Shown here piece after piece: positions 1-8,305 of a stretch of DNA of 28,849 nucleotides (positions within the stretch are counted from its first letter, which is position 1; each line of letters begins with the position of its first letter). The translations under genes were made by a program, and so were the position numbers. The stretch is from NCBI GenBank assembly GCA_046719715.1, contig JBDNCJ010000039.1:1-28849 (forward strand), written 5' to 3'. Source of the DNA: JANWWM01 sp046719715 (GTDB lineage Bacteria > Bacteroidota > Chlorobiia > Chlorobiales > Thermochlorobacteraceae). Under the pieces are notes generated by a model. It did not search any database. It was given only the letters and a program-made list of their open reading frames with translations, and was not told where the DNA came from.

Positions 1-8
1 AGTAAAAA

Positions 9-761
9 ATGAACACACCGAAAGAACTTTCCGACGCGCTCGTGCGCATTGAAGGCTTAACGCGCAAGCCAATTGGAATTAAATTCATCAAGCATTTGAG
101 CGAGATTCCCTCGTGGGTCAAGAAGTTCGGCGAAGGCGCAAACGGCGTTGCCAAATCAATGCTCTGCGCGATGTGGGGCGATGCCTTCAACGGCGCCGGA
201 CCATTTTATACCGTCAAGAAAGACCACATTTGTGGCGGCGGCGCCATTGCCGCAGGCTTTGGCTCAACAATGCCCGTCGAACAAGCGGCAAAATTTATGA
301 TTGGCGAAAAACTCGTCTATGGCACACTCGAGGGACTTAAAAAAGCCATGACTTCGACCCTTCCGTTTGAAGACGATGAATTCGAAGCCCAAGTCATTTC
401 TCCGCTCGAGAAACTTACGCCCGATTTTCTTCCCGATGTGGTCTATATCGTCTGCAAACCGTTTCAAGGACAACACATTCTTCGCGCTTACGGCTTCGAT
501 AGCGGCGAAATTGTGCATGGCATCGGTGGCACTTCCACTTGCGAAATGGTTTCAAGTTATGTGATGCACACGGGCAAACCAACCTTTACGCTCGGTGACT
601 TAGGTGGCAACACAGGTATGAACATCAAAGACGACGAAGTCTTACTCGCATTTCCCTTTGAAGACTTAAAAATCGCCGTCAAGAATTTAGAGCGAATCTG
701 CCGCGACTCGACGATGTATAAGCATAATCTTTACCACGAACTTCCAATCGCAACTTCATGA
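9..761 (+). CDS. DUF169 family protein
   Basis: The 250-residue protein matches the DUF169 family (COG2043), found in archaea and anaerobic or photosynthetic bacteria, with no settled function. What I recognise is the central part with two conserved cysteines (about C53 and C75), the second followed by a Gly-rich run in CGGGAIAAGFG, and a later Gly/Thr-rich stretch (GIGGTSTCEM). There is no signal peptide or membrane segment, so it should be cytosolic. The start is well fixed: an in-frame TAA lies at 3-5, just before the ATG at 9. Its stop overlaps the start of the NlpC/P60 gene in an ATGA (758-761), so the two are probably cotranslated. Paired cysteines would suit metal or cofactor binding, but that is inference. 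Confidence 0.85.
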   Translation: MNTPKELSDALVRIEGLTRKPIGIKFIKHLSEIPSWVKKFGEGANGVAKSMLCAMWGDAFNGAGPFYTVKKDHICGGGAIAAGFGSTMPVEQAAKFMIGEKLVYGTLEGLKKAMTSTLPFEDDEFEAQVISPLEKLTPDFLPDVVYIVCKPFQGQHILRAYGFDSGEIVHGIGGTSTCEMVSSYVMHTGKPTFTLGDLGGNTGMNIKDDEVLLAFPFEDLKIAVKNLERICRDSTMYKHNLYHELPIATS

Positions 762-1342
762 CGGACTGCCGCTCGCTGTGGGTTTCTCTTATTCTCTTTG
801 GATTGGTTTTATTCGTAAGCGCGTGCGCCTCCACCACGTCCTCCGTGCGTTTCTCGGCGAAGCCGATTTCAAAAGACGAAATCAAAGCCCTCGAAGCCGA
901 AGCTGAACAAGAACCCGATGACGATGCCGTCGTGGATTTATTGCCACCACCGAAGCAATTTCCAGCCAATGCACGTGAGCGATTGGAAAACGAAATGGAT
1001 AAATACTTGGGCGTGCGCTATCGCTATGGCGGAACAGGCGTTGCAGGCATGGATTGCTCGGGCTTTGTGAGCCGTGTGTTTTATGACGCGCTGAACATCA
1101 GTCTCCCCCGTTCATCGGCGGCACAAGCCAAAGTCGGCGTTTCCGTAAGCAAAGCGAATTTGGCATTCGGCGATTTGGTGTTCTTCAAAATTCGGCGCAA
1201 TCGCATTTCGCACGTGGGCATTTATGTCGGCGATAACAATTTCGTTCATGCCTCTACGAAACTTGGCGTCATCGTCAGCAATCTTGACGAGCCATATTAC
1301 AAGCGTCGATATGTTGTAGCGCGACGGATTGGGAAGTTTTAA
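758..1342 (+). CDS. NlpC/P60 family lipoprotein, putative cell-wall endopeptidase
   Basis: The 194-residue protein has a hydrophobic N-terminal signal (about 8-22) ending in a lipobox, VSAC with C23, so it should be a lipoprotein. Residues 75-194 form an NlpC/P60 domain with the expected catalytic triad: C100 in MDCSGFV, H152 in SHVGIYVG and H164 in FVHAS. Family members cut D-Glu-diaminopimelate or nearby peptide bonds in peptidoglycan. The acidic, Pro-containing stretch 40-68 looks like a linker. The start ATG at 758 overlaps the DUF169 stop, which argues for translational coupling. The stop interlocks with that of the M48 gene on the other strand (TTAA, 1339-1342). Confidence in the family is high; the exact cell-wall substrate is unknown. 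Confidence 0.93.
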   Translation: MTDCRSLWVSLILFGLVLFVSACASTTSSVRFSAKPISKDEIKALEAEAEQEPDDDAVVDLLPPPKQFPANARERLENEMDKYLGVRYRYGGTGVAGMDCSGFVSRVFYDALNISLPRSSAAQAKVGVSVSKANLAFGDLVFFKIRRNRISHVGIYVGDNNFVHASTKLGVIVSNLDEPYYKRRYVVARRIGKF

Positions 1343-2406
1343 GATGCCTTCGCTTTCAAGATTCGCCACTCTTCTTCCGAAAGAAATTTCTTGCTCGACT
1401 GCTTCGGCGACTTCTTTTTGAGTTCTGCTACCCGCTCTTTCGCTTCAGGGTGCGTAGAAAGAAACGCCGGCAGTTTCGTCTGGCTGTGCGCTTGGTCTAA
1501 TTTTTCAAAGAGCGACACGATGCCAGTCGTGCTCACCCCCGCTCTGGCAAGGGCATCAAAGCCGAAGGTATCAGCGGCGGTTTCTTCGCTTCGGTCGTAG
1601 GCAAGGTTGAGCAAGGCGCGGCTGTTCTCGAGCAGAATTGCAGTTAATCCCCCTGCGTCGCCAAAGAGCATTGCAAATGTGAGCGCAACGAGCGAACTGC
1701 GAATGATGCGCTTGAACCCATGTTGCAAATACACATGCCCGCTTTCGTGCCCGAGCAATCCGAAAAATTCATCTTGATTATCCATTAAATCCAAAATGCC
1801 GCGATACACCACAATGTATCCGCCGGGCAAGGCAAATGCGTTCTTGATGGAATCTTCCACAATGACGATGTGGAATTTGTAGGTTCTACCTTCGGAAAAG
1901 GTCTCAACAATCGCATTGCACTTTTTCAGCACGGCTATGGTTGCAGAATCTTTGTTGAGCGGTGCTTGTGAAATTGTTTGTTGGAACACGGCTTTTCCGA
2001 ATTCGGCTTCGGTTTCAACAGGAATAAGCCTTGCGATTGTGCCCGAAAGCGCATCTGCGCCGACCGTGAAAAAGAGAATCCCCACGATGATTATTCCCAC
2101 CATTGCCACAACAATCCACGACGAGACCGAGAGCAACGGCTTGCGATTTTTATCGAACTTATCGGCTTGAATCGTCCGCCACGCATCTATGCTTTCAATC
2201 GTGATATAGGCTTTGAGCGACGCGCGCTCGACTTCCAATTTTACATATCCGCTCTCACTGGCTTCGAGCACACGAAATTCATCTTTCGTAAAGAAAAATT
2301 CTTTGCCCTCTTTGACGACCGATACGCCGTAAGGGTTGATGATGAGTTTGACGGCGCATGTTTCGTTTTGCTCTGACCACATGCCTTCGCCTTGCCAAGT
2401 GTTCAT
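1339..2406 (-). CDS. M48 family zinc metalloprotease, membrane-anchored
   Basis: This 355-residue protein has an N-terminal domain of about 90 residues without an obvious family, a membrane helix at about 95-117, and an M48 peptidase domain from about 150. The zinc site is clear: H220-E-S-G-H224 in LLGHESGHVYLQHG, with the third ligand probably E275 in the EETAAD motif. A second hydrophobic stretch at about 235-260 follows the HExxH helix, as is common in M48 proteins. The C-terminal STHPEAKERV motif is typical of the BepA/LoiP-like branch. It is 79 bp downstream of the HD phosphohydrolase gene on the same strand, so it may be the last gene of that operon. It probably acts in envelope protein quality control; the substrate is unknown. 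Confidence 0.92.
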   Translation of the reverse strand: MNTWQGEGMWSEQNETCAVKLIINPYGVSVVKEGKEFFFTKDEFRVLEASESGYVKLEVERASLKAYITIESIDAWRTIQADKFDKNRKPLLSVSSWIVVAMVGIIIVGILFFTVGADALSGTIARLIPVETEAEFGKAVFQQTISQAPLNKDSATIAVLKKCNAIVETFSEGRTYKFHIVIVEDSIKNAFALPGGYIVVYRGILDLMDNQDEFFGLLGHESGHVYLQHGFKRIIRSSLVALTFAMLFGDAGGLTAILLENSRALLNLAYDRSEETAADTFGFDALARAGVSTTGIVSLFEKLDQAHSQTKLPAFLSTHPEAKERVAELKKKSPKQSSKKFLSEEEWRILKAKAS

Positions 2407-2485
2407 GGTGATGTTTCAAGGTGGTTTTGCTGATTAGTGCGAAAATACTCGTTAAGAACCAGCGCCATATATGGTGTCTTGGACA

Positions 2486-3850
2486 TCAGGCGCGCAAAAT
2501 GGTTAGCACTTCTTTTTCTAAGCGGCTTAATTTTTCGCATATCCTTTCTTCAGCGGTTACTCGAAACTTTTTGGTCGCACGCTCAAACTCTGCTATGAAA
2601 TGGCTCGTGAAAGCCGATTCGCCGCTTTCGCTGAACGGCACAAATGTATGTCGTTTCTCGCGGTAGAGTTGTAACTCGGAAAAGTCTTTGTAATCGAAAA
2701 TAGATTTTGGAGAGGGTGCATCAATAACGATTTCGTAGCCGTTGAGGTTCAATCGCCATTTTTGATTCAAGTAGCGACAGAGTTCAAGTTCTTTTTCTTT
2801 TCGGCGTTGCGCGTTGGTAGCGAGTTCTAATTGCCATGGTTCATTTGGGTCTATGGGCACTGTCAGGGCGCGTTTATACGGGCGACGTTCCAAAATCGCA
2901 ATGAGCAATTCTGCCGATGCAAAGAGCGGCTTTGGAAGCGCGTCGAGTAGGTCGTCCAAGATTCGCTCGTCGGTGTTGTGATAAAAAATCGCCTGCACCT
3001 CACTTCTGGAGAGTTGCTCGTCGTCGAGCGCATCTTGAATAAAGCGTTTGAGCATCGCCGACATGGTGCGGACGGTATGATGCCAATACACATTGCGCAT
3101 CATAGCATACTTGGCGAACATCAAACTTTCAAACGGCGCAATGCCTTTGCTGGTAATGGCAAATCGCTTTCGCTTGGCGTCTGGCACGAACGATTCAATG
3201 AGCCGTTCAATGTCGATATTGCCATATGGCACAGAGCAGTGATAGGCATCGCGCATCAGATAATCCATCTTGTCGGGGTCAAGCGTGCCGCTGATGAGTT
3301 TTGAAAATTTCATCTTCTTCTTTCCCGTAACCATCGTGGCGACTTCGTTTGCGTCCAAGTTCCACTCTTCGGCTAAAATTTCTGCCAAACTTCCAAAGCC
3401 GTCGTGCGTCTCGAAGACGCGCTCCATAGTCAGGTCTTGATGGTCTTTGAAGACGACTTCATTCGTGCTTGTGATTGCCGTGTTTTCAACAAGGTGCGCA
3501 TGGGGATAGTGTCCAATGTCGTGCAACAGGCTTGCCGCTAAAATCAATTTGCATGCCTGCTCATCAAACGAAAAAGATTTGCTTTGAAGTGATTGCGTGA
3601 GCGGATTGGTCAAAAGCCGTTGTAAAATCAACTTCGTGAGGTGATAGACGCCGATGCTATGCTCAAAGCGCGTATGCGTGGCGCCGGGAAATACATAGTG
3701 AGCAAACGATAACTGCTTGATGCCTTTCAAACGCCGAAATGTCGGGTGGGAAATGGTTTTTTTAAGGGCGCGGTCAAGCGGAATATGTCCCCAAACGGGA
3801 ACGCGAATAAATCCGCCGTCGGCGCGAAAGAGAAAGTCAGGAAAGGACAT
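2486..3850 (-). CDS. HD superfamily phosphohydrolase (COG1078, dNTPase-like)
   Basis: The 454-residue protein matches the COG1078 group of HD-domain phosphohydrolases, related to deoxynucleoside triphosphate triphosphohydrolases and including Bacillus YwfO. Visible motifs are THTRFEHSIGV with H64, the HD pair H110-D111 in LLHDIGHYPHAH, and the later acidic LDPDKMDYLMRDA (D191-D196) that completes the metal site. YwfO-type enzymes hydrolyse dNTPs; the same activity here is inferred from family membership. There is no signal or membrane segment. The ATG at 3850 directly follows the stop of the DUF5615 gene (3853-3851), so the two must share a transcript. Length is normal for the group. Confidence 0.92.
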   Translation of the reverse strand: MSFPDFLFRADGGFIRVPVWGHIPLDRALKKTISHPTFRRLKGIKQLSFAHYVFPGATHTRFEHSIGVYHLTKLILQRLLTNPLTQSLQSKSFSFDEQACKLILAASLLHDIGHYPHAHLVENTAITSTNEVVFKDHQDLTMERVFETHDGFGSLAEILAEEWNLDANEVATMVTGKKKMKFSKLISGTLDPDKMDYLMRDAYHCSVPYGNIDIERLIESFVPDAKRKRFAITSKGIAPFESLMFAKYAMMRNVYWHHTVRTMSAMLKRFIQDALDDEQLSRSEVQAIFYHNTDERILDDLLDALPKPLFASAELLIAILERRPYKRALTVPIDPNEPWQLELATNAQRRKEKELELCRYLNQKWRLNLNGYEIVIDAPSPKSIFDYKDFSELQLYREKRHTFVPFSESGESAFTSHFIAEFERATKKFRVTAEERICEKLSRLEKEVLTILRA

Positions 3851-4180
3851 TTATCCGATTGCTTCAATTCTATCAAGAAAAATGTTGATAAGTTTATGCG
3901 TCGTGTTCAAACTGACAACTTCCTGCCACACCTTTGAAATACGCATGTGAAATTCCTTCATCTTCAAATTGCCAAAGCGAATATGTATTACCTTTGGCGG
4001 CGGCGTTGAAACCATCATGCGATTTGAAAAGTCAGCGTCCTTCGTGATTATGGTTAGGTTGTTCATTTTCCCATAGCTCCATACCTGGTCATCTGTCCAA
4101 GTTTCACCAATATCTTTTAGATGCAAAAATTCAGGACTATTCCAAGTAGAAAAGTAGTATGGCAAGTTGACATCTATCAA
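3851..4180 (-). CDS. DUF5615 PIN-like protein, putative toxin (start uncertain)
   Basis: About 109 residues. The N-terminal IDVNLPYYF, central TDDQVW and ITKDADFSNR, and KVIHIRFGN match the DUF5615 (Mut7-C-like PIN) family, which commonly pairs with DUF433 proteins as a presumed RNase toxin-antitoxin module. Asp in the IDVNLP strand and in TKDADF should be active-site residues. The start is a puzzle. Family proteins usually begin with M-R/K-F-L-I-D. Here the in-frame codons upstream read ATA AAG CGT TTC TTG, with no ATG, so the annotated start is TTG at 4180. The ATG that overlaps the antitoxin stop (4197-4195) is in another frame and meets TAA after one codon. This may be real TTG initiation or a frameshift near the start. 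The gene sits between the DUF433 and HD genes. Confidence 0.82.
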   Translation of the reverse strand: MIDVNLPYYFSTWNSPEFLHLKDIGETWTDDQVWSYGKMNNLTIITKDADFSNRMMVSTPPPKVIHIRFGNLKMKEFHMRISKVWQEVVSLNTTHKLINIFLDRIEAIG

Positions 4181-4193
4181 GAAACGCTTTATT

Positions 4194-4445
4194 TCATCTA
4201 TGATGAATGACGAATCTGTTTTTCATCAACTCCGCTGTAAATCTTAAACACGCTGAAATATCCTCGCGTGTGAGCGAGGGATATTGACGCAAAATTTCAT
4301 CAATACTCTCGCCCGCGCCTAAAAATTCCATGATGGTCTGAACGGTAATGCGTGTGCCGCGAATCGTCGGCTGTCCGTTACACACCTCGCTGTTAATTGT
4401 GATGCTATCAAAGAGTGTCAGCATTTTTTGGAAAAAGATATTCAT
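4194..4445 (-). CDS. DUF433 family protein, putative VapB-like antitoxin
   Basis: This 83-residue protein is a clear DUF433 member: FDSITINSEVCNGQPTIRGTR covers residues 12-32 and is the family signature, followed by a helix-turn-helix-like stretch (SIDEILRQYPSLTREDISACL). DUF433 proteins carry a small winged-helix fold and usually sit just upstream of DUF5615 toxins, as here. The ATG at 4445 forms an ATGA overlap with the stop of the CPXCG gene, which favours this start over M8. Its likely roles are to neutralise the DUF5615 protein and perhaps to repress the operon. That is known for the pairing in general and not shown by this sequence. Confidence 0.88.
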   Translation of the reverse strand: MNIFFQKMLTLFDSITINSEVCNGQPTIRGTRITVQTIMEFLGAGESIDEILRQYPSLTREDISACLRFTAELMKNRFVIHHR

Positions 4446-4630
4446 TCTTCAAATCTTGCTTCAATATAAGCCGTCTCTTGGGCTTCATCAATCGTAATGT
4501 AGAGCGTATTTGGGTGGCAACAGACGGCGCAATCTTCGGTGTAAGTCTGGCGCGCGCCGCCTTCGGTGTCGACGGTCGTTTCGTTCCATTCGCCGCACAC
4601 GGCGCACATGTAGCCTGATTCTATGAGCAT
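4442..4630 (-). CDS. CPXCG-type cysteine-rich zinc-ribbon protein
   Basis: This 62-residue protein matches the CPXCG-motif cysteine-rich family (PF14255). It has two Cys pairs, C9-x2-C12 (CAVC, followed by GEW) and C34-x2-C37 with an extra C38 (DCAVCC, followed by HPN). That spacing is typical of a small zinc ribbon. The family has no known function. It is the first gene of the minus-strand operon CPXCG, DUF433, DUF5615, HD, M48, and overlaps DUF433 by ATGA. A TATCTTTG promoter-like element lies about 30 bases before the ATG. The start at 4630 is the only one that leaves the full motif at normal distance from the N-terminus. Confidence 0.87.
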   Translation of the reverse strand: MLIESGYMCAVCGEWNETTVDTEGGARQTYTEDCAVCCHPNTLYITIDEAQETAYIEARFEE

Positions 4631-4659
4631 AGCTTGAACAAGAGAAACGCTTTCAGGTG

Positions 4660-4667
4660 CAAAGATA
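4660..4667 (-). promoter_or_regulatory. Candidate -7 promoter element ahead of the CPXCG operon
   Basis: Read on the minus strand the site is TATCTTTG, a full match to the Bacteroidota -7 consensus TAnnTTTG. It lies about 30 bases before the ATG at 4630, a sensible distance for a short leader. I do not see a good TTTG -33 partner at the usual 19-base spacing. The same octamer occurs at the same distance before gmhA, which supports a functional role. Confidence 0.4.
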
Positions 4668-4726
4668 ATTGGGAAAAATCTGTAAGTTTCCTCGAAACGA
4701 TTCTGTAACCTTTATTCGTTGTCAGT

Positions 4727-6124
4727 ATGTCCGCAAAACTTTTCTCCGAATTTCCGCCGCTCACCAAACGCGATTGGCTTTCTGAAATTGCGCGCGACCT
4801 CAAAGGCAAGTCGTTTGAAGAAACGCTTGTGTGGCATTCGCTTGATAGCATTGATGTTCAGCCGATTTATACTGATGAAGATGTTAAACCGTTTGCACTT
4901 CCTTTTAAGCCAACAGGTGAATGGCTGATTCGCGAGGAAATTTTCGAACAAGATATTTCACAAGCGAATGCACGTGCGCTTGATGTGCTTAATCGTGGTG
5001 CGATGGCGTTGGCGTTTTTCGTTGCGCCGAAGACGGAGTCAGAGATGCGCGCGCTGCTGAACGGCATTTGGCTTGAAGCCGCACCCGTGCATTTCTACAC
5101 ATGCACTGACGCCGAGCGCGTGCTTTCGCTTTTTCTTAACGAAGTTCGCCAGCGCAATCTTGATGCAAAATTCATTCACGGCTCGCTCGATGTTGATGCC
5201 ATCGCGGCGTTTGCAACATCGGGCGTGTGGGATTTGCGCGCATTTGAACGTGCAACAGAACTTGTTCGCGCCGCGATTCCCTTTCCAAACTTCAAGGCTT
5301 TAACGATTCGCGCCGACGTCTATCACAACGCAGGCAGTTCGCTGGTTCAAGAACTTGCCTTCGCGCTGGCTTCAAGCGTTGAATATCTCGATGCCCTCAC
5401 CGAACAAGGGATTTCAGCCGATGAGATTTTAGGAAGTCTCGAGCTGTCGTTTGCTGTGAGCACGAGTTACTTTTTTGAAATTGCCAAATTCCGTGCGGCG
5501 CGGTGGCTCTTTCATCAATTAGCACAGGCTTACAGTGCTTCGACTGTGCCAACCATTCACGCTTCAAGCGCACGGTGGAACAAAACGATTTACGACGCTC
5601 ACAACAACCTTTTGCGTGGCACGGTTGAAGCGATGGCGGCGGCAACCGGCGGCGCTGATTCCATCACCGTCTCGCGCTTCGATGAACTTTATGCCACACC
5701 CAACGAATTTTCTGCACACCTTTCACGCAACACAAGCCTGATTTTACGCGATGAATCGCACCTCGATAAAGTCGTCGATGCCGCAAAAGGCTCTTATTTC
5801 ATAGAATCGCTGACAGAATCTATGGCTAATGAAGCATGGAAACTCTTTCAGCAACTCGAGGCACAAGGTGGAATGCTTTCGGCACTTCGTTCAGGCTTTG
5901 TGCAATCTGAAATTCGCCGCGTGCGAAGTGCTAAAGAAAAACTTATTGCCGAAAAGAAATTAAACTTCATTGGCGTAACAAAGTCTCCGAACCCAAAAGA
6001 GAAAATGAAGGCGAAACTTGCACGCTCACCTGAGGTGCCCGCGACGCAACACGCTGAAATCGAGCCTCTTCTCCCGTTCCGCGCCGTTGCAGCTCTTGAA
6101 TTAGAACGACTCAACAGTGAATAA
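4727..6124 (+). CDS. mutA: Methylmalonyl-CoA mutase small (beta) subunit
   Basis: The 465-residue protein aligns by eye with the TIM-barrel part of methylmalonyl-CoA mutase: FPPLTKRDWLSEIARDLKGK at the N-terminus, then DVYHNAGSSLVQELAFALASS, FEIAKFRAARWLF and the DAAKGSYFIESLT region. It is the non-catalytic partner of mutB, 36 bp downstream. Many small subunits are about 620 residues and end with a degenerate B12-binding domain. This one stops after the barrel and a short basic linker, like the shorter beta subunits of many Bacteroidota. No DxHxxG motif is present. The heterodimer interconverts succinyl-CoA and (R)-methylmalonyl-CoA for propionate metabolism. I see no cobalamin riboswitch in the 96-bp upstream gap. 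Confidence 0.93.
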   Translation: MSAKLFSEFPPLTKRDWLSEIARDLKGKSFEETLVWHSLDSIDVQPIYTDEDVKPFALPFKPTGEWLIREEIFEQDISQANARALDVLNRGAMALAFFVAPKTESEMRALLNGIWLEAAPVHFYTCTDAERVLSLFLNEVRQRNLDAKFIHGSLDVDAIAAFATSGVWDLRAFERATELVRAAIPFPNFKALTIRADVYHNAGSSLVQELAFALASSVEYLDALTEQGISADEILGSLELSFAVSTSYFFEIAKFRAARWLFHQLAQAYSASTVPTIHASSARWNKTIYDAHNNLLRGTVEAMAAATGGADSITVSRFDELYATPNEFSAHLSRNTSLILRDESHLDKVVDAAKGSYFIESLTESMANEAWKLFQQLEAQGGMLSALRSGFVQSEIRRVRSAKEKLIAEKKLNFIGVTKSPNPKEKMKAKLARSPEVPATQHAEIEPLLPFRAVAALELERLNSE

Positions 6125-6160
6125 CTTTGTTCCAATAATCTTAACCCGACAGAGAAGACG

Positions 6161-8305
6161 ATGCGACCTGATTTTTCAAACCTTGCACTCACACCGCCGA
6201 ATATCGGCAAAACGTCTCATCAAGACGCGGCAGTGTGGCTTACACCCGAAGGCATTGCCGTAAAATCGCACTATACATCTAACGATTTGGAAGACCTTGA
6301 ACATCTTCATTTTGCGGCAGGATTGCCCCCGTATCTGCGAGGACCTTACTCGACGATGTATGTCATACGTCCTTGGACGATTCGACAATATGCAGGCTTT
6401 TCAACCGCAGAAGAATCGAATGCTTTCTACCGACGCAATCTCGCCGCTGGACAAATGGGGCTTTCCGTTGCGTTTGATTTAGCCACACATCGCGGCTATG
6501 ATAGCGACAACGAGCGCGTCTTCGGCGATGTCGGAAAAGCCGGCGTGGCGATTGATACCGTCGAGGACATGAAAATTCTCTTCGACCAAATTCCGCTCGA
6601 TAAAATGTCGGTCTCTATGACCATGAACGGCGCGGTGATTCCCGTTATGGCGTTTTACATCGTCGCCGCCGAAGAGCAAGGCGTCAAACATGCCGACCTT
6701 TCTGGCACGATTCAAAACGACATTCTCAAAGAGTTCATGGTGCGTAACACTTACATCTATCCCCCCGAACCCTCTATGCGCATCATCGCCGATATTTTCA
6801 AATACACTGCCAAAGAAATGCCAAAGTTCAATTCCATCAGCATTTCGGGCTACCACATGCAAGAAGCCGGCGCGACGGCGGATTTGGAACTGGCTTACAC
6901 GCTCGCCGATGGCTTAGAATACCTTCGCACCGGCATTCGTAGCGGCTTGGACATTGACGACTTTGCCCCACGCCTCTCGTTCTTTTGGGCAATCGGCATG
7001 AATTACTTTATGGAAATTGCGAAAATGCGTGCAGGCAGGCTCTTATGGTCAAAACTGGTCAATCAATTCCACCCCAAAAATCCGAAATCGCTTGCACTTC
7101 GAACCCACTGCCAAACCAGCGGATATAGCCTCACCGAACAAGACCCGTTCAACAACGTAATTCGCACCTGCATTGAAGCCATGGCGGCGGCACTTGGACA
7201 CACGCAATCGCTTCATACCAATTCGCTCGACGAAGCCATCGCACTTCCAACCGATTTTTCTGCACGCATTGCGCGCAATACCCAACTTCTTCTGCAAGAT
7301 GAAACTGACATCTGCCGCACCGTCGACCCTTGGGGCGGCTCATATTATGTGGAACGGCTTACGCACGAACTTGCTCACAAAGCATGGAAATTGATTGAAG
7401 AAGTCGAGTCGCTGGGCGGTATGGCAAAAGCCATTGAAGCCGGTTTGCCAAAACTGCGCATCGAAGAAGCGGCGGCACGCAAACAAGCCCGCATTGATTC
7501 AGGCAAAGACATTATCGTCGGCGTTAATCGCTATCGACTCGACAAAGAACCCCCGATTGACATTCTCGAAGTCGACAACACCGCCGTGCGCGAAGCCCAA
7601 ATTGCTCGTCTGAAACATATCAAAGCCACGCGCGATTCCGCCGCTGTCGAAGAAGCCCTCAACGCCATTACGCAAGCTGCCGCAACCAATCAAGGCAACT
7701 TGCTCGAGCTGGCTTGCGAAGCCGCTCGCCGACGCGCCACTCTGGGCGAAATCTCTTATGCAATGGAAAAAGTCTTCGGGCGTTATCAAGCGAACATCAA
7801 AACCATCTCTGGCGTGTATTCATCGGAAATCTCACAAGACGAAAACTTTCTCAAAGCCAAACAAATGGCTGATGAATTTGCCGAACTTGAAGGACGCCGT
7901 CCGCGCATTCTTATCGCGAAAATGGGACAAGACGGGCACGACCGCGGCGCAAAGGTGATTGCAACCAGTTTCGCCGATTTAGGGTTCGACGTCGATATCG
8001 GTTCGCTTTTTCAAACACCGAAAGAAGTCGCTAAACAAGCCGTTGAAAATGATGTCCACATCGTTGGCGTTTCAAGTTTAGCGGCAGGTCATAAAACGTT
8101 GATTCCAAAACTGATTGAAGAACTTGCCTTGCTCGGACGCGAAGACATTCTCGTGATTGCGGGTGGCGTCATTCCGCATCAAGATTACGACTTCCTTTAC
8201 AGCAAGGGCGTTGCCGCTGTCTTTGGACCGGGAACAGTGATTTCCATCGCCGCTCAAAAAATCCTGAAAATTTTGATTGATTCATTCAAAACCCAAGACG
8301 CATGA
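6161..8305 (+). CDS. mutB: Methylmalonyl-CoA mutase large (alpha, catalytic) subunit
   Basis: The 714-residue protein is a full-length adenosylcobalamin-dependent mutase. The barrel has PYLRGPYSTMYVIRPWTIRQYAGF at about 58-81, the family substrate-binding segment, and later TNSLDEAIALPT and DPWGGSYYVE. From about 580 the B12-binding domain carries D591-G-H593-D-R-G, with H593 the expected lower cobalt ligand, and the GVSSLAAGH and GGVIPHQDY loops. It acts with mutA in the cytosol to convert succinyl-CoA and methylmalonyl-CoA. Its stop overlaps the Uma2 start (ATGA, 8302-8305). No MeaB/ArgK chaperone or epimerase gene is present in the window. Confidence 0.98.
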   Translation: MRPDFSNLALTPPNIGKTSHQDAAVWLTPEGIAVKSHYTSNDLEDLEHLHFAAGLPPYLRGPYSTMYVIRPWTIRQYAGFSTAEESNAFYRRNLAAGQMGLSVAFDLATHRGYDSDNERVFGDVGKAGVAIDTVEDMKILFDQIPLDKMSVSMTMNGAVIPVMAFYIVAAEEQGVKHADLSGTIQNDILKEFMVRNTYIYPPEPSMRIIADIFKYTAKEMPKFNSISISGYHMQEAGATADLELAYTLADGLEYLRTGIRSGLDIDDFAPRLSFFWAIGMNYFMEIAKMRAGRLLWSKLVNQFHPKNPKSLALRTHCQTSGYSLTEQDPFNNVIRTCIEAMAAALGHTQSLHTNSLDEAIALPTDFSARIARNTQLLLQDETDICRTVDPWGGSYYVERLTHELAHKAWKLIEEVESLGGMAKAIEAGLPKLRIEEAAARKQARIDSGKDIIVGVNRYRLDKEPPIDILEVDNTAVREAQIARLKHIKATRDSAAVEEALNAITQAAATNQGNLLELACEAARRRATLGEISYAMEKVFGRYQANIKTISGVYSSEISQDENFLKAKQMADEFAELEGRRPRILIAKMGQDGHDRGAKVIATSFADLGFDVDIGSLFQTPKEVAKQAVENDVHIVGVSSLAAGHKTLIPKLIEELALLGREDILVIAGGVIPHQDYDFLYSKGVAAVFGPGTVISIAAQKILKILIDSFKTQDA

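Noticed and set aside
2465..2474. CCATATATGG perfect palindrome between the HD and M48 genes
   Set aside because: Only 10 bp and AT-rich in the centre, with no T-tract and no repeat elsewhere; not enough to call an operator or terminator.
4631..4726. Possible cobalamin riboswitch ahead of mutA
   Set aside because: The gap is 96 bp and has no B12-box-like sequence; cobalamin riboswitches need about 200 bases.
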